Positions 26,535 through 35,506 of a stretch of 64,000 bases of DNA are shown in pieces. The translations under genes and the position numbers were made by a program. This DNA comes from Terriglobia bacterium (GTDB lineage Bacteria > Acidobacteriota > Terriglobia > JAJPHL01): assembly GCA_021325275.1 (NCBI GenBank), contig JAJPHL010000005.1, positions 1 to 64,000 of the forward strand. Direction: 5' to 3'. Position 1 is the stretch's first letter. Each line of letters starts with the position of its first letter. The notes beneath the pieces were generated by a model. That model had not been told where the DNA came from, did not search any database, and saw only the letters and a list, made by a program, of their open reading frames with translations.

Positions 26535-27936
26535 CGTTTTTTTCCCTCCTCCGCGCAACCCATCCTTCCTTATTCTCCTGAACGCCTCTCCCAATGCCCA
26601 GCGCTCCCGCGGGAACATCCTGAGTGATCACCGATCCCGCCGCGATGTACGCGCCTTCGCCGACCGTCACCGGCGCCACGAGCGAACTATTCGTTCCCAC
26701 GAACGAATGCGGCTCGATCACGGTTTGGTTCTTGTTCACACCATCGTAATTGCACGTGATTGTGCCCGCGCCGATGTTCACGTCGTCGCCGACGGTGGCG
26801 TCGCCGAGATACGTCAAGTGACTCGCCTTGCTGCCGCGACCCAGGCGCGTTTTCTTGAGCTCCACGAAATTCCCTACGTGCGCGCCTTCGCAAACTTCCG
26901 AGCCGGGACGCAGACGCGAATACGGACCGATGCTCGCGCCGCTCTCGACACGTGATTTCTCCATCCAACAGCTTTCGAGAACCGTCACGTTGTCGGCGAT
27001 CGCGGTGTCGCGCAGCGTGGAAAACGGTTTGATGACGCAATTCGATCCGATCCGCGTGTTTCCGTACAGCGCCACGCTCGGGCCGATCACGGTGTCGGGA
27101 CCAATCTCCACGGCCGAGTCGATCACGCACGTCTCGGGACGATAGATCGTCACACCCGCCAGCATCAGCGCCTGCGCCTTGCGGTCGCGGAATTCGCGAT
27201 CCATCGCGGCGAGTTCGGCGCGCGTGTTGATGCCGAGCAGTTCGTGCGCGTCCGGCGCGAAGCGCGTCTCCACGCCGAGACCCGCGCGGCGCAGGACCGC
27301 GGCCATGTCGGTCAAGTAGTATTCCTTCGCGGGATTATCGGTTTTCAACTCGTCGATGTGCGCGAAGAGTTTTGCGGTTTCGAAGACGTAGATCCCCGGA
27401 TTGATCTCTTTGATCTCGCGCTGGGACGGAGTACACGCTTTTTCCTCCACGATTTCTACGAGCTTGCCCTGCGCGTCGCGAACAATGCGTCCGTACCCAA
27501 AAGGATTTTCTAGCTTCGCCGTCAGCAGCGTGACCGCCGCCTGATTCTGCGAGTGCTGATCGAGCAATCCGCGCAGCGTCGCTTCGCCGAGCAGTGGACC
27601 GTCGCCGTAAAGCACGAGCAAGCTCTTCGCCGCGCCTTGAAGCTGCTGGCGACCCACGAGGATCGCATGACCCGTGCCGAGTTGTTCGGTCTGATGGATG
27701 AATTGCACGCCCGAGAGCCCGGGCGCGGCGCGGACAACGTCGCGAACGGCGTCGGCTTGATGGCCCACCACAACGAAAATGCGTTCCGGCGCGGTGAGTT
27801 TCGCGGCGGTCGAGGCGACATGCTCGATTAACGTGCGGCCGCCCGCTTGATGCAGCACCTTCGCCAACTTCGACTTCATCCGCGTGCCCAAGCCGGCCGC
27901 GAGAATCGCGACGGCGAGATCCCGGTCCTGACTCAT
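26494..27936 (-). CDS. glmU: Bifunctional GlmU (GlcN-1-P acetyltransferase / GlcNAc-1-P uridyltransferase)
   Basis: A 480-residue enzyme making UDP-GlcNAc for peptidoglycan and surface polymers. The N-terminal nucleotidyltransferase has AVAILAAGLGTRMKSKLAKVLHQAGG, QTEQLGTGHAI and VLYGDGPLL; the C-terminal left-handed beta-helix has hexapeptide repeats and SHLTYLGDATVGDDVNIGAGTITCNYDG. The core ends near GVQENKEGW. The last roughly 14 residues (EGKRQKAKDKRQK) are encoded by one arm of the GGCAAAA repeat, giving a basic tail not needed for activity. It is 21 bp downstream of yvcK. Confidence 0.95.
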   Translation of the reverse strand: MSQDRDLAVAILAAGLGTRMKSKLAKVLHQAGGRTLIEHVASTAAKLTAPERIFVVVGHQADAVRDVVRAAPGLSGVQFIHQTEQLGTGHAILVGRQQLQGAAKSLLVLYGDGPLLGEATLRGLLDQHSQNQAAVTLLTAKLENPFGYGRIVRDAQGKLVEIVEEKACTPSQREIKEINPGIYVFETAKLFAHIDELKTDNPAKEYYLTDMAAVLRRAGLGVETRFAPDAHELLGINTRAELAAMDREFRDRKAQALMLAGVTIYRPETCVIDSAVEIGPDTVIGPSVALYGNTRIGSNCVIKPFSTLRDTAIADNVTVLESCWMEKSRVESGASIGPYSRLRPGSEVCEGAHVGNFVELKKTRLGRGSKASHLTYLGDATVGDDVNIGAGTITCNYDGVNKNQTVIEPHSFVGTNSSLVAPVTVGEGAYIAAGSVITQDVPAGALGIGRGVQENKEGWVARRREKNEGKRQKAKDKRQK

Positions 27937-27956
27937 ATGCCCGTGAACTCCAAAAA

Positions 27957-28976
27957 TTATCGCGCTTTGGCGAACGTCGCGCTCAGCGTGAGACTCAATA
28001 CGGCGCGCGCCAGCCTTTCCGGATTATGACGCAACACGGAGCGCCGCGCTACCGTATCCACGCTCACCAGATCGGCGAGCACGGGACGCACGCCGAGTTT
28101 GCGCACGGCGTCCACATCGTTTTCCACCGGCGTTGCGCCTTCCGCCGAGTAGCGGCGCGACACTCCGGTGGGAATCGCCGATCCGTTGAGGATCGCGCAA
28201 TCGAGAATTTTCTCGCCGGCGTGCTCGAGGATCGCGGCAATATGCTGCGACGCCGTCATGCCCGTGGTTTCGCCCGGCTGAGTCATCAGATTCCCGATAT
28301 ACACCTTCAACGCCGTTGACGCCGCCAGCGCCTTGGCCAGATCTTTCACCAAAACGTTCGGGATGATCGACGTGTACAGCGATCCGGGACCGAAGAAAAT
28401 GACGTGCGCGCGTTCGATGGCGCCGAGCGCTTCCGGCACCGGCTGGCATCGCGACGGCAGCAAGCTCAACCGCTCGATCGGCCGCTTGCTGCGGCTGATG
28501 CGCGTTTCTCCAGTGACAATCGCGCCGCCGTCGAGCCGGGCGCGCAATCGCACCGGCGCAAGCGTTGCGGGATAGATACGGCCTCGTGTCGCGAGCACTT
28601 CCGACGCCACTTCGAGCGCGCGTCCAAAATCGCCGGTGATCTGCGTGAGCGCGGTGAGCAACAGATTGCCCATCGTATGTCCCGTGAGACCGCGTCCGCG
28701 GCGGAAACGATACTCGAAAAGTTTGCCGAGCATCGCTTCGTCCTCGGAAAGCGCGACGAGACAGCGCCGCACATCACCGGGCGAGAGTACACCGAAAGTC
28801 CGCCGCAAGCGGCCGGAGCTGCCGCCATCGTCGGCTACGGTGACGATCGCGCTGAGTTCGGCGATGGAGCTGTGTCGCGCCGAAGGAACGGTCAGGCGCG
28901 TGAAGACATGCTCGCGCAGTCCGCGCAGCAGCGTGGAGAGTCCGGTACCGCCGCCAATCGCGACGACGTTCAGCAT
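27957..28976 (-). CDS. yvcK: YvcK/CofD-like gluconeogenesis and cell-wall factor
   Basis: A 339-residue protein. It opens with NVVAIGGGTGLSTLLRGLRE and has IVTVADDGGSSGRLRR, PGDVRRCLVALS, FEYRFRRGRGLTGHTMGNLLLTAL, a VIFFGPGSLYTSIIPNVL segment and GETTGMTASQHI. These are hallmark YvcK/YbhK motifs related to LPPG:FO phospho-L-lactate transferase. In Bacillus YvcK binds UDP-sugars including UDP-GlcNAc and tunes cell-wall synthesis, so the direct link to glmU 21 bp downstream is functionally sensible. No leaderless hexamer or clear Shine-Dalgarno was found. Confidence 0.9.
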   Translation of the reverse strand: MLNVVAIGGGTGLSTLLRGLREHVFTRLTVPSARHSSIAELSAIVTVADDGGSSGRLRRTFGVLSPGDVRRCLVALSEDEAMLGKLFEYRFRRGRGLTGHTMGNLLLTALTQITGDFGRALEVASEVLATRGRIYPATLAPVRLRARLDGGAIVTGETRISRSKRPIERLSLLPSRCQPVPEALGAIERAHVIFFGPGSLYTSIIPNVLVKDLAKALAASTALKVYIGNLMTQPGETTGMTASQHIAAILEHAGEKILDCAILNGSAIPTGVSRRYSAEGATPVENDVDAVRKLGVRPVLADLVSVDTVARRSVLRHNPERLARAVLSLTLSATFAKAR

Positions 28977-29010
28977 AGGGATTTGGGGGGCCCGTGGGGA
29001 AGGCCGCGGC

Positions 29011-29643
29011 TTAATCGCGCTCCGGATAGACCAAATCGGCGAACCGTGGATCTTCGTAGAGCGCGCCGAAATCGTTGTCGCTGCGCGCCAGCAGGCGATT
29101 GCGCGAATCGTACTCGATGGCCTGCTTCAAGTTTCCGAGGGCGCCTTCCACGTCGCGGCGCAGCGAGAGCAGCGCGGCCAGGGCATAATAATGATGCCCG
29201 GCGCGCGGCGTCAGTTTCATCGCTTTCTGCAAATGCTCTTCGGCGTCCGCGAGATTGCCGGTGTTGATCTGCACCACAGCGTAGTTGTAATGATCGTCGG
29301 CCGTCTTGAACGCCGGCGCCTTGCGCTCCATGCGCTGCTTGCAGATGCTCACGTGGACGCGGGCGCGTTCGGCGAGTTCCGCCGATGGTCCTTCCAGGAC
29401 TTTTTCGAAAACGGCCAGCGCGCGCTCGAACTTGTGATTGCTCATCAGCCCAACGGCGGTTTCGTACTGCTCGCGGGCGAGCTTGACGCGTGGGTCCTCC
29501 ACAATCTTGAGGAGGCGCGGCGGCGGAACCGGCTTGCGGGCCGGCGGGGCGTGCTTCTTGGCGGCCGCAGCGCCGGTTTTACCCTTCGCCTGACCTTTGC
29601 CGCTGGCTTTCAACGTTTTTCCTTTCAGTGCTTTAGCGCCCAC
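29011..29643 (-). CDS. TPR-repeat protein with basic N-terminus
   Basis: A 210-residue soluble protein. The first 45 residues are Lys/Ala/Pro-rich (GKGQAKGKTGAAAAKKHAPP), followed by three to four TPRs, for example AREQYETAVGLMSNHKFERALAVFEKVLEG and DDHYNYAVVQINTGNLADAEEHLQKAMKLTPRAGHHYYALAALLSLR. It ends YEDPRFADLVYPERD. Likely a protein-interaction scaffold; partner unknown. The start is GTG at 29643. It lies upstream of yvcK-glmU on the same strand and may be co-transcribed. Confidence 0.75.
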   Translation of the reverse strand: MGAKALKGKTLKASGKGQAKGKTGAAAAKKHAPPARKPVPPPRLLKIVEDPRVKLAREQYETAVGLMSNHKFERALAVFEKVLEGPSAELAERARVHVSICKQRMERKAPAFKTADDHYNYAVVQINTGNLADAEEHLQKAMKLTPRAGHHYYALAALLSLRRDVEGALGNLKQAIEYDSRNRLLARSDNDFGALYEDPRFADLVYPERD

Positions 29644-29782
29644 GGAATCGATACCCTCGGGTCGGGCTCACGCAATGAGACACGCGGAACGCGACTATAA
29701 CAAAAGATGGGACTTTCCGCAATAGGGGTTCACCTGCTGGGGAAATGCGCAGTTCCACGGATCACATCAAGGGACTCAAAGG

Positions 29783-29902
29783 CAATCCACAGATTACACA
29801 GATTGCACAGATTAGGTTTGCGCCGAGTATCGCGATCCGCGAGTCCCCAACGCCTCTTGGCCTGAGGTCCTAATCTGTGCAATCTGTGTAATCTGTGGAT
29901 TG
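29783..29902. repeat. Perfect 32-bp inverted repeat with ACAGATT units
   Basis: Arms 29783-29814 and 29871-29902 are exact reverse complements over 32 nt, 56 nt apart, each made of CCACAGATTA / CACAGATTG / CACAGATTA units. It lies just after the stop (29917, minus strand) of the permease gene. The remainder of 29644-29916 shows nothing else I can support. Confidence 0.85.
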
Positions 29903-29916
29903 TCTTTCGGGATGTT

Positions 29917-30729
29917 TTATCTGTGGACCGGATCCGCCACCGTTTGCAGCGCGAGAAACACCAGCACGATCACCACCGCCGGCGCGAGCATCCACGGATA
30001 CGAGGTCAACACTGTGTACTGCTGTAACGGGGTCAGCAGATTTCCCAGCGTCGGCGTGGGATCGGTGATGCCCAGGCCGAGAAACGAGAGATTCACTTCC
30101 GTCAAGATAAACGCCGGCAAGCTCACCAGCATTTGCGCGCGCGCCGCAGGCCAAAGCGCCGGCAAAATGTGCACGAACATGACCCGTCCGGGACGTGCAC
30201 CGAGGGCCCGTGCGGCTTCCACGAAATCCTCGGCCATCAACTTCATCGTGAGACTACGAAAGAGTCGCGCCGGCGCGGCCCAGCCGAGTCCGGCGAGCAA
30301 TCCGAAGAGCGTCAGCGCGGCCGTTGCGGGCGCCATGCGCAGGGGAAGCGCGGCGCGCAGCGCCACCACAAAGTAGAACCAAGGAAGCGCCAGAAAAACT
30401 TCGCTCGCCTTGGTGATCAGCGCATCGGGCCAGCCGCGGCGAGATCCCGCGAGCATTCCTAAGCCCATCGCGATGCCCAACGACACCGCGGCCGCCGCCG
30501 GGGCGAGCAGCAGTGACGCCGAAGCGCCGTAACAGAGTCGCGAGAAGATGTCGCGGCCGAATTCGTCGGTACCCAGCGGAAAAAACGAAGTGCCATGCCG
30601 GCCCGGCGAGGCGTAAGGATAGTCGCGATGCTGCTCGGATGGCGGATAAAGCGCGACGAATCCGGGAGCCAGCGACACGACAAGCGCGATCGCCAGCAGG
30701 GTCCAGGAAACTTTGCGGAGCACGCTCAC
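29917..30729 (-). CDS. ABC transporter permease, DppC-type
   Basis: A 270-residue inner-membrane permease for peptides/nickel-type substrates. A first helix (WTLLAIALVVSLAPGFVALYPP) is followed by HGTSFFPLGTDEFGRDIFSRLCYGASASLLLA, the signature DppC/OppC N-terminal region. The EAA-loop, FVEAARALGARPGRVMFVHILPALWP, and FLGLGITDPTPTLGNLL also fit. The start is GTG 30729, overlapping the upstream permease stop by GTGA; the longer open frame is an artefact of reading through that gene. No ATPase genes follow. Confidence 0.88.
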   Translation of the reverse strand: MSVLRKVSWTLLAIALVVSLAPGFVALYPPSEQHRDYPYASPGRHGTSFFPLGTDEFGRDIFSRLCYGASASLLLAPAAAAVSLGIAMGLGMLAGSRRGWPDALITKASEVFLALPWFYFVVALRAALPLRMAPATAALTLFGLLAGLGWAAPARLFRSLTMKLMAEDFVEAARALGARPGRVMFVHILPALWPAARAQMLVSLPAFILTEVNLSFLGLGITDPTPTLGNLLTPLQQYTVLTSYPWMLAPAVVIVLVFLALQTVADPVHR

Positions 30730-31793
30730 GCGCGCGCCCCTAACCGCGGATCGCTCCAGTACAACAATGCATCGCCGATCAAATTTCCGGCGAGCAACAG
30801 GAGCGCGGCAATCACCGCGAGGTCGGTCACCAGAAAAATGTCGCGCTTCAACACCGCGTCGTAGGCGAGTTGCCCCAAGCCCGGCCATCCCATCACGACT
30901 TCCACAGGAAGCGACGCGCTCAACAGCGCCGAGACGGAAAGTCCAAAATACGCGGCCAGCGGTCCAATCGCGTTGCGAAACGCGTGCGCGACCAGCACAC
31001 GCGCGCTCGACACTCCTTTGGCTCGCGCCGTTGCGATGTACGGCTCGCGCAACGTGCGGTCCAGCGCCGCGCGCGTGTGACGGATCACCACCGGCAGCCA
31101 AGCCAGCGACACGGCGATCACCGGCAGTAGCAAGTGCCGCGACAAATCCACGATGCGCACGCCGAATGCGAGCTCGTCCCAATCGCGCGACGTCATTCCG
31201 CCGACCGGCAATCCCGTTGCGGCCGCCGCCGCGAGCAGCAACAACGCCGCGAGCACCGCGGGCACCGACGCCATCAAAGTAGCGGCGGCGCCCGCCAACC
31301 AGTCGGGCCATCGCGACCGGCGTGGCAGAGACACCAGCAAACTCACGCCGATTCCCATGGTCCACGCGAGCAACAACGCCAGGGAATTGAGCAGCGCGGT
31401 GTTCCACAATCGCGCGCCGATCAAGTCGGCAATCGGCCGCTGATAGACCAGTGAAAATCCCAAATCGCCGTGCGCGGCGTTACGCAACCAATGTAGGTAC
31501 TTGAACGGTAACGGTTGGTCAATTCCGTACTCCGCGCGCAACTGTGCTAGCGTTGTCTGGGATACCTGTGGATTCGCCGCCAGTTCGCTCAGATAGTCTC
31601 CGGGTGCGCGGCCCAACAGGAACAAAGTGAGTACGGGCACCAACAGCGCGACGACGGCCGCGTTTCCCACGCGCGCGGCGAAAAAGCGCCAAGGCGACGC
31701 GTACTCTGCCGTGGTCGCCTCTGATGCGGGGCTCGCCCGATGGTCGTACGGAGTCTCGTACGTGTCCGTGCGTGCTGGATTCGCCGAAGACAT
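30726..31793 (-). CDS. ABC transporter permease, DppB-type
   Basis: A 355-residue permease with an atypical hydrophilic N-terminal 40 residues. Next comes FLLGRAPGDYLSELAANPQ..LRAEYGIDQPLPFKYLHWL, a classic DppB segment. The EAA loop, REPYIATARAKGVSSARVLVAHAFRNA, and VEVVMGWPGLGQLAYDAVLKRD complete the signature. It pairs with the downstream DppC-like protein. The ATG at 31793 is only 11 bp from the divergent sigma-factor ATG, so its promoter must lie in or beyond the sigma coding region, or the true start is downstream. Confidence 0.87.
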   Translation of the reverse strand: MSSANPARTDTYETPYDHRASPASEATTAEYASPWRFFAARVGNAAVVALLVPVLTLFLLGRAPGDYLSELAANPQVSQTTLAQLRAEYGIDQPLPFKYLHWLRNAAHGDLGFSLVYQRPIADLIGARLWNTALLNSLALLLAWTMGIGVSLLVSLPRRSRWPDWLAGAAATLMASVPAVLAALLLLAAAAATGLPVGGMTSRDWDELAFGVRIVDLSRHLLLPVIAVSLAWLPVVIRHTRAALDRTLREPYIATARAKGVSSARVLVAHAFRNAIGPLAAYFGLSVSALLSASLPVEVVMGWPGLGQLAYDAVLKRDIFLVTDLAVIAALLLLAGNLIGDALLYWSDPRLGARA

Positions 31794-31804
31794 GGCCGAA
31801 TTAT

Positions 31805-32455
31805 ATGCCTTCAGCCAGGAGCAACGCTCCGCGCAATTTGTCCAACGCTCCGAGCAATTTGTCCAACGCTCCCAGCCATTGGACCGAAGACCGGCTGGTG
31901 AAAGCTTGCCTCAAGGGCAATCAAGAGGCGTGGTCCGCGCTGGTGGATCGCTACAAGAGCTTGGTGTATTCGGTGGCGCTGAAATATGGACTGGCGGGCG
32001 ACGAGGCGAGCGACGTGTTTCAAGGCGTGTTCTTCGAGTTGCTCTCGCACTTGGGAGAAATCCGCAATCCCAAGGCGTTGCCGAAATGGCTGATCCAAAC
32101 CACGTCGCGCAAATGTTTGGCGGCGCGACGCGGGCAGAATCGCTTCACGTCGATCGAAGAGGACGGCGATGCCCCCGGTGGAGAAGATCGCTTCGGCCAG
32201 CTCGATCCGGCCGTGGGCGAGCAAGCGCTTTTCGACTTTCAGCAGGAACGGAGCTTGACGCAGGCACTCGCGCAGCTCTCCCCGCGCTGCCGCCAGTTGA
32301 TCCACATGTTGTTTTTTGAAACGCCGGCGCGGCCGTATGAGGAAATCGCGCAATCGCTGGGATTGAAAACCGGTTCCATCGGCTTCATCCGCGGGCGCTG
32401 TCTGGAAAAAATGCGCGGCCTTCTGGACCGCGCGGGTTTTGCGAAGGAACTATGA
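31805..32455 (+). CDS. ECF-type RNA polymerase sigma factor
   Basis: A 216-residue sigma-70-like protein. Region 2 reads DRLVKACLKGNQEAWSALVDRYKSLVYSVALKYGL..DVFQGVFFELL..NPKALPKWLIQTTSRKCL. Region 4 reads LAQLSPRCRQLIHMLFFETPARPYEEIAQSLGLKTGSIGFIRGRCLEKMRGLL, a helix-turn-helix. The N-terminus contains a repeated SNAP(R/S)NL heptad from a 21-nt DNA repeat. ATG 31805 was preferred to an upstream in-frame start that would overlap the divergent permease. It overlaps the TPR-CHAT gene by ATGA, so the two are translationally coupled. The group suits a stress or envelope regulon; promoter specificity is unknown. Confidence 0.88.
   Translation: MPSARSNAPRNLSNAPSNLSNAPSHWTEDRLVKACLKGNQEAWSALVDRYKSLVYSVALKYGLAGDEASDVFQGVFFELLSHLGEIRNPKALPKWLIQTTSRKCLAARRGQNRFTSIEEDGDAPGGEDRFGQLDPAVGEQALFDFQQERSLTQALAQLSPRCRQLIHMLFFETPARPYEEIAQSLGLKTGSIGFIRGRCLEKMRGLLDRAGFAKEL
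31822..31880 (+). repeat. 21-nt in-frame tandem repeat in the sigma-factor N-terminus
   Basis: CAACGCTCCGCGCAATTTGTC, varying at one base, begins at 31822 and 31843, with a third partial copy from 31864. It encodes SNAPRNL-SNAPSNL-SNAPSH. In-frame repeats like this can vary in number between strains. Confidence 0.8.
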
Positions 32456-35364
32456 GCAGTGCCAACGACTCTCGAAAGCCCGCGCGTAAGCCCAGCCGGG
32501 CCGCCGAGGATTCCTTCGCCGCGCTGGCCGCGCTGCAAACCGAAGGCGCGCGGCGCGGATTCATTCGCCGGCGCCGCGAACTGCTCACTCCCGAAGTTGT
32601 GGAACGTCTCGCCGACCAAGTGATCCAACGCTTGCGCGTGGATATTCGCGAAGCCATGGGATTAGCCGAAGGCGCCGTCTCGATCGCCGAGGAAATCGGC
32701 GACCGCGTGTCGCAAGCGCGTGGACTGCGCGCCAAGGCCAACGTGCTGTACCTGATGGGACGCAATCAGGAAGCGCTGGCGCTGCACGAAGGCGCGCGCT
32801 CGTTGTTCGAGCAGGCCGGCGCGTGGGAAGAAGTCGGACGCACGCTCAGCGCCAGTCTTCAGCCGATGCTCTTGCTCGGCGAGCACGATCGCGCGCTGGC
32901 CGCCGCGCAACGCGCGCGGGAGATTTTCACGAAGCTAGGCGATCAGCGCCGTCTCGCGCGGCTGGAAATCAACGCCGCGAATATCCTTTTGCGTCAAGAC
33001 CGCTTCGCCGAAGCGCTCGCCGGATACACGCGCGCCTACGAGCAGCTTTTGCCGCGCGGCGAGGTGGAAGGCGTGGCAGTGTCGCTGCACAACATGGCCG
33101 TGTGCCAAATGCTTCTCAACGATTTTCGCGAAGCCATGGCCACGCATCAAAAGGCACGCGAGTATTGCACCGCGCACGACATGCCGCTGCTGGCCGGCCA
33201 AGCCGATTACAACATCGCGTGGCTGCACTATCAACGCGGCGAGTACAGCAAGGCGATCAGCATGCTGCGCGAGGCGCGGGAAATTTGCGAGAAGAACGGC
33301 GATCTCCACCACGTCGCGCTCTGCCATCTCGATCTTTCCGATTTGTACCTGGAGTTGAATCTTTCCTCCGACGCCGGCGAGATGGCGCAGGAAGCGCTCG
33401 AGCGATCCGAGCAACTGGGCATGGGCTACGAAGCGGCGAAAGCGAAGGCCAATCTGGCCATCGCCGCCGGCCAGCAAGGAAAAGCCTTTCGCGCCATCGA
33501 GTTGTTTGTGGAAGCGCGGAAAATGTTCGTGCGCGAGAAGAACGAAGTGTGGGCCTCGCTGCTCGATTTGTATCAAGCGTTGCTCTTGTTCAACGAAGGC
33601 CGGCTGTTTGAATCGAAACGTCTGGCCGCGGCCGCGCTGGAGTTCTTTTCGTCGTCTCAGTTACCCGCCAAAGCAATCCTTTGCCGCTTGCTCCTGGGGC
33701 GGCTGGCCATGCGCACGGGCGAGCAGCGCGAGGCCAACGCGGAATGCCAAGCCGCGCTGGACATTTTGTCGCACACCGAAGCGCCGCTATTGCATGGTCA
33801 AGCGCATTTCTTGATGAGCCAAGTGCGCGAGGCGGAAAAGGATTTTGAGGGCGCCTACGAATCGTGCCGCGAGGCGCGCGCGTCGCTGGAAGCGTTGCGC
33901 AGCAGTCTGCGCGGCGAGGAATTGAAGATTGCGTTCGTGAAAAACAAGCTCGAGGTGTACGAAAGCCTGGTGCATCTTTGCATGGCCCGCGACGCCGATG
34001 GGCCCGAGCGCGACCTGGCGTCGCGCGAGGAAGCCTTCGGCTACATGGAAGAAGCGAAATCACGCGGCCTGCGCGATTTGCTCTTCGGACAAGCGCAGCC
34101 GGCCGCGCCGCCGGTGGAGGAATCGAGCCAAAGCCCGCTGGTGCGGAAGATCCGCAACCTGCGCGACGAGTTGAACTGGTTCTATCACCGGATCGAAACG
34201 GAACAGTTGGCCAAAGAGCAGCGCTCGCCGGAACGCGTCGAGCAATTGCAGGCCCAAGCGCGGTCGCACGAGAACGAATTGTTGCGCGTGTTGCGCGAGG
34301 CTCCGCGCGAAGAAATGGAGCGCCAAGGTTTGACCGCGGAAGCGACCGTAAACCTCGACGTGATCCGCGCGGCGCTGGGTCCCGAGAGCGCGCTGGTGGA
34401 ATATTTCCGCGTGCGCGAACACTTGCTGGCCGCCGTGATCACTGCCGATTCGCTGGAGATCCTGCCTTTGACGCCGGTGAGCCGCATTGCGGGTCTCTTG
34501 CGCTTGCTGCAATTCCAAATCGGAAAATTCCGCATGGGCGGCGGGTATCTCCGCAGCTTCGAGCAGACCTTGATGGCCGCCACGCACGCCCATCTGTATC
34601 AGCTCTACCACGAGCTGATGGAGCCGGTTTGTGCGTCGATTCAAGCCAAACACATTGTGGTAGTGCCGCACGATTTGCTGCACTATCTTCCGTTCCACGC
34701 GCTTTTCGACGGCGCGCAATATCTGATCGACAATTACACGATTTCCTACGCGCCGAGCGCCACGATCTTCGCGCATTGCCAAACCAAGACGCCGGCAACG
34801 TCGGCGTCGAGCCTGGTGATGGGCATTCCCGACGCGAAAGCGCCGGCGATCAGCGAAGAAGTGGCGGCCGTGGCGCGCGAATTGCCGCCGTCGGAGTTGT
34901 TCATCGGCGAGCAAGCGAAGCAAAGCGTGCTGAGCGAGATCGGCGCGCACAGCCGCGTGATCCACATTGCCACGCACGGACATTTCCGCGAGGATAATCC
35001 CATGTTTTCGGGAATCCGCTTGGGCGACGGTCACTTGAGCCTTTACGATCTCTATCGTTTGAAGCTGCCGGCTGACTTGATCACGCTGAGTGGATGCGCC
35101 ACCGGACAAAATGCGCTGGCCGCCGGCGACGAGTTGCTGGGCTTGGTCCGGGGACTGCTCTACGCCGGCGCGCATTCCTTGCTGTTGACAATGTGGGATG
35201 TCCACGACGGCAGCACCACGGAGTTTATGAAGCTGTTCTACCGTCAACTGGCGACGCATCGCGGGAAAGCGCGCGCGGTGCAGGAAGCCGCGAGGACGCT
35301 ACGGGAGCAGTACCCGCATCCCTTCTATTGGGCGCCGTTTTTGCTGGTGGGGAAATACGCGTAG
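32452..35364 (+). CDS. TPR-CHAT protein (caspase-like protease with TPR sensor region)
   Basis: A 970-residue soluble protein. An array of TPRs covers about residues 60-480 (SQARGLRAKANVLYLMGRNQEALALHEGARSLFEQAG and others), then a helical/coiled linker (about 500-620). The CHAT domain follows, with VVPHDLLHYLPFHAL, IHIATHGHF (catalytic His842), ITLSGCATGQ (catalytic Cys882) and GLVRGLLYAGAHSLLLTMWDVHD. CHAT is a clan CD (caspase/separase) peptidase. The His/Cys pair is intact, so activity is expected. It overlaps the sigma gene by 4 bp and precedes a zf-HC2-like gene. By analogy with Csx29 of type III-E CRISPR, which is also TPR-CHAT and cleaves a sigma-binding protein, I infer it controls the neighbouring sigma factor. 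Confidence 0.88.
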   Translation: MSSANDSRKPARKPSRAAEDSFAALAALQTEGARRGFIRRRRELLTPEVVERLADQVIQRLRVDIREAMGLAEGAVSIAEEIGDRVSQARGLRAKANVLYLMGRNQEALALHEGARSLFEQAGAWEEVGRTLSASLQPMLLLGEHDRALAAAQRAREIFTKLGDQRRLARLEINAANILLRQDRFAEALAGYTRAYEQLLPRGEVEGVAVSLHNMAVCQMLLNDFREAMATHQKAREYCTAHDMPLLAGQADYNIAWLHYQRGEYSKAISMLREAREICEKNGDLHHVALCHLDLSDLYLELNLSSDAGEMAQEALERSEQLGMGYEAAKAKANLAIAAGQQGKAFRAIELFVEARKMFVREKNEVWASLLDLYQALLLFNEGRLFESKRLAAAALEFFSSSQLPAKAILCRLLLGRLAMRTGEQREANAECQAALDILSHTEAPLLHGQAHFLMSQVREAEKDFEGAYESCREARASLEALRSSLRGEELKIAFVKNKLEVYESLVHLCMARDADGPERDLASREEAFGYMEEAKSRGLRDLLFGQAQPAAPPVEESSQSPLVRKIRNLRDELNWFYHRIETEQLAKEQRSPERVEQLQAQARSHENELLRVLREAPREEMERQGLTAEATVNLDVIRAALGPESALVEYFRVREHLLAAVITADSLEILPLTPVSRIAGLLRLLQFQIGKFRMGGGYLRSFEQTLMAATHAHLYQLYHELMEPVCASIQAKHIVVVPHDLLHYLPFHALFDGAQYLIDNYTISYAPSATIFAHCQTKTPATSASSLVMGIPDAKAPAISEEVAAVARELPPSELFIGEQAKQSVLSEIGAHSRVIHIATHGHFREDNPMFSGIRLGDGHLSLYDLYRLKLPADLITLSGCATGQNALAAGDELLGLVRGLLYAGAHSLLLTMWDVHDGSTTEFMKLFYRQLATHRGKARAVQEAARTLREQYPHPFYWAPFLLVGKYA

Positions 35365-35506
35365 GGACTATCTCCACGCTAAGCCACTACCGAGCAAGGT
35401 GTCGCACGCGTCCAGCGAACCCAAACCATGGGGCTAGTACGAAAAATCTACCTCAACCCCTATATTTTTCCGACACCTCCACGCTCTTTAGCTCAGGAAG
35501 GAGCCT

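Noticed and set aside
29917-31407. A 496-codon frame for the DppC-like permease
   Set aside because: Its upstream part overlaps the DppB gene in another frame and is Arg/Gly-rich; GTG 30729 with GTGA overlap gives the normal family length.
32452-35364. TPR-CHAT protein as part of a type III-E CRISPR (Craspase) system
   Set aside because: No gRAMP (Cas7-11), no Cas1/2 and no array in the window; only the protease-sigma logic is comparable.
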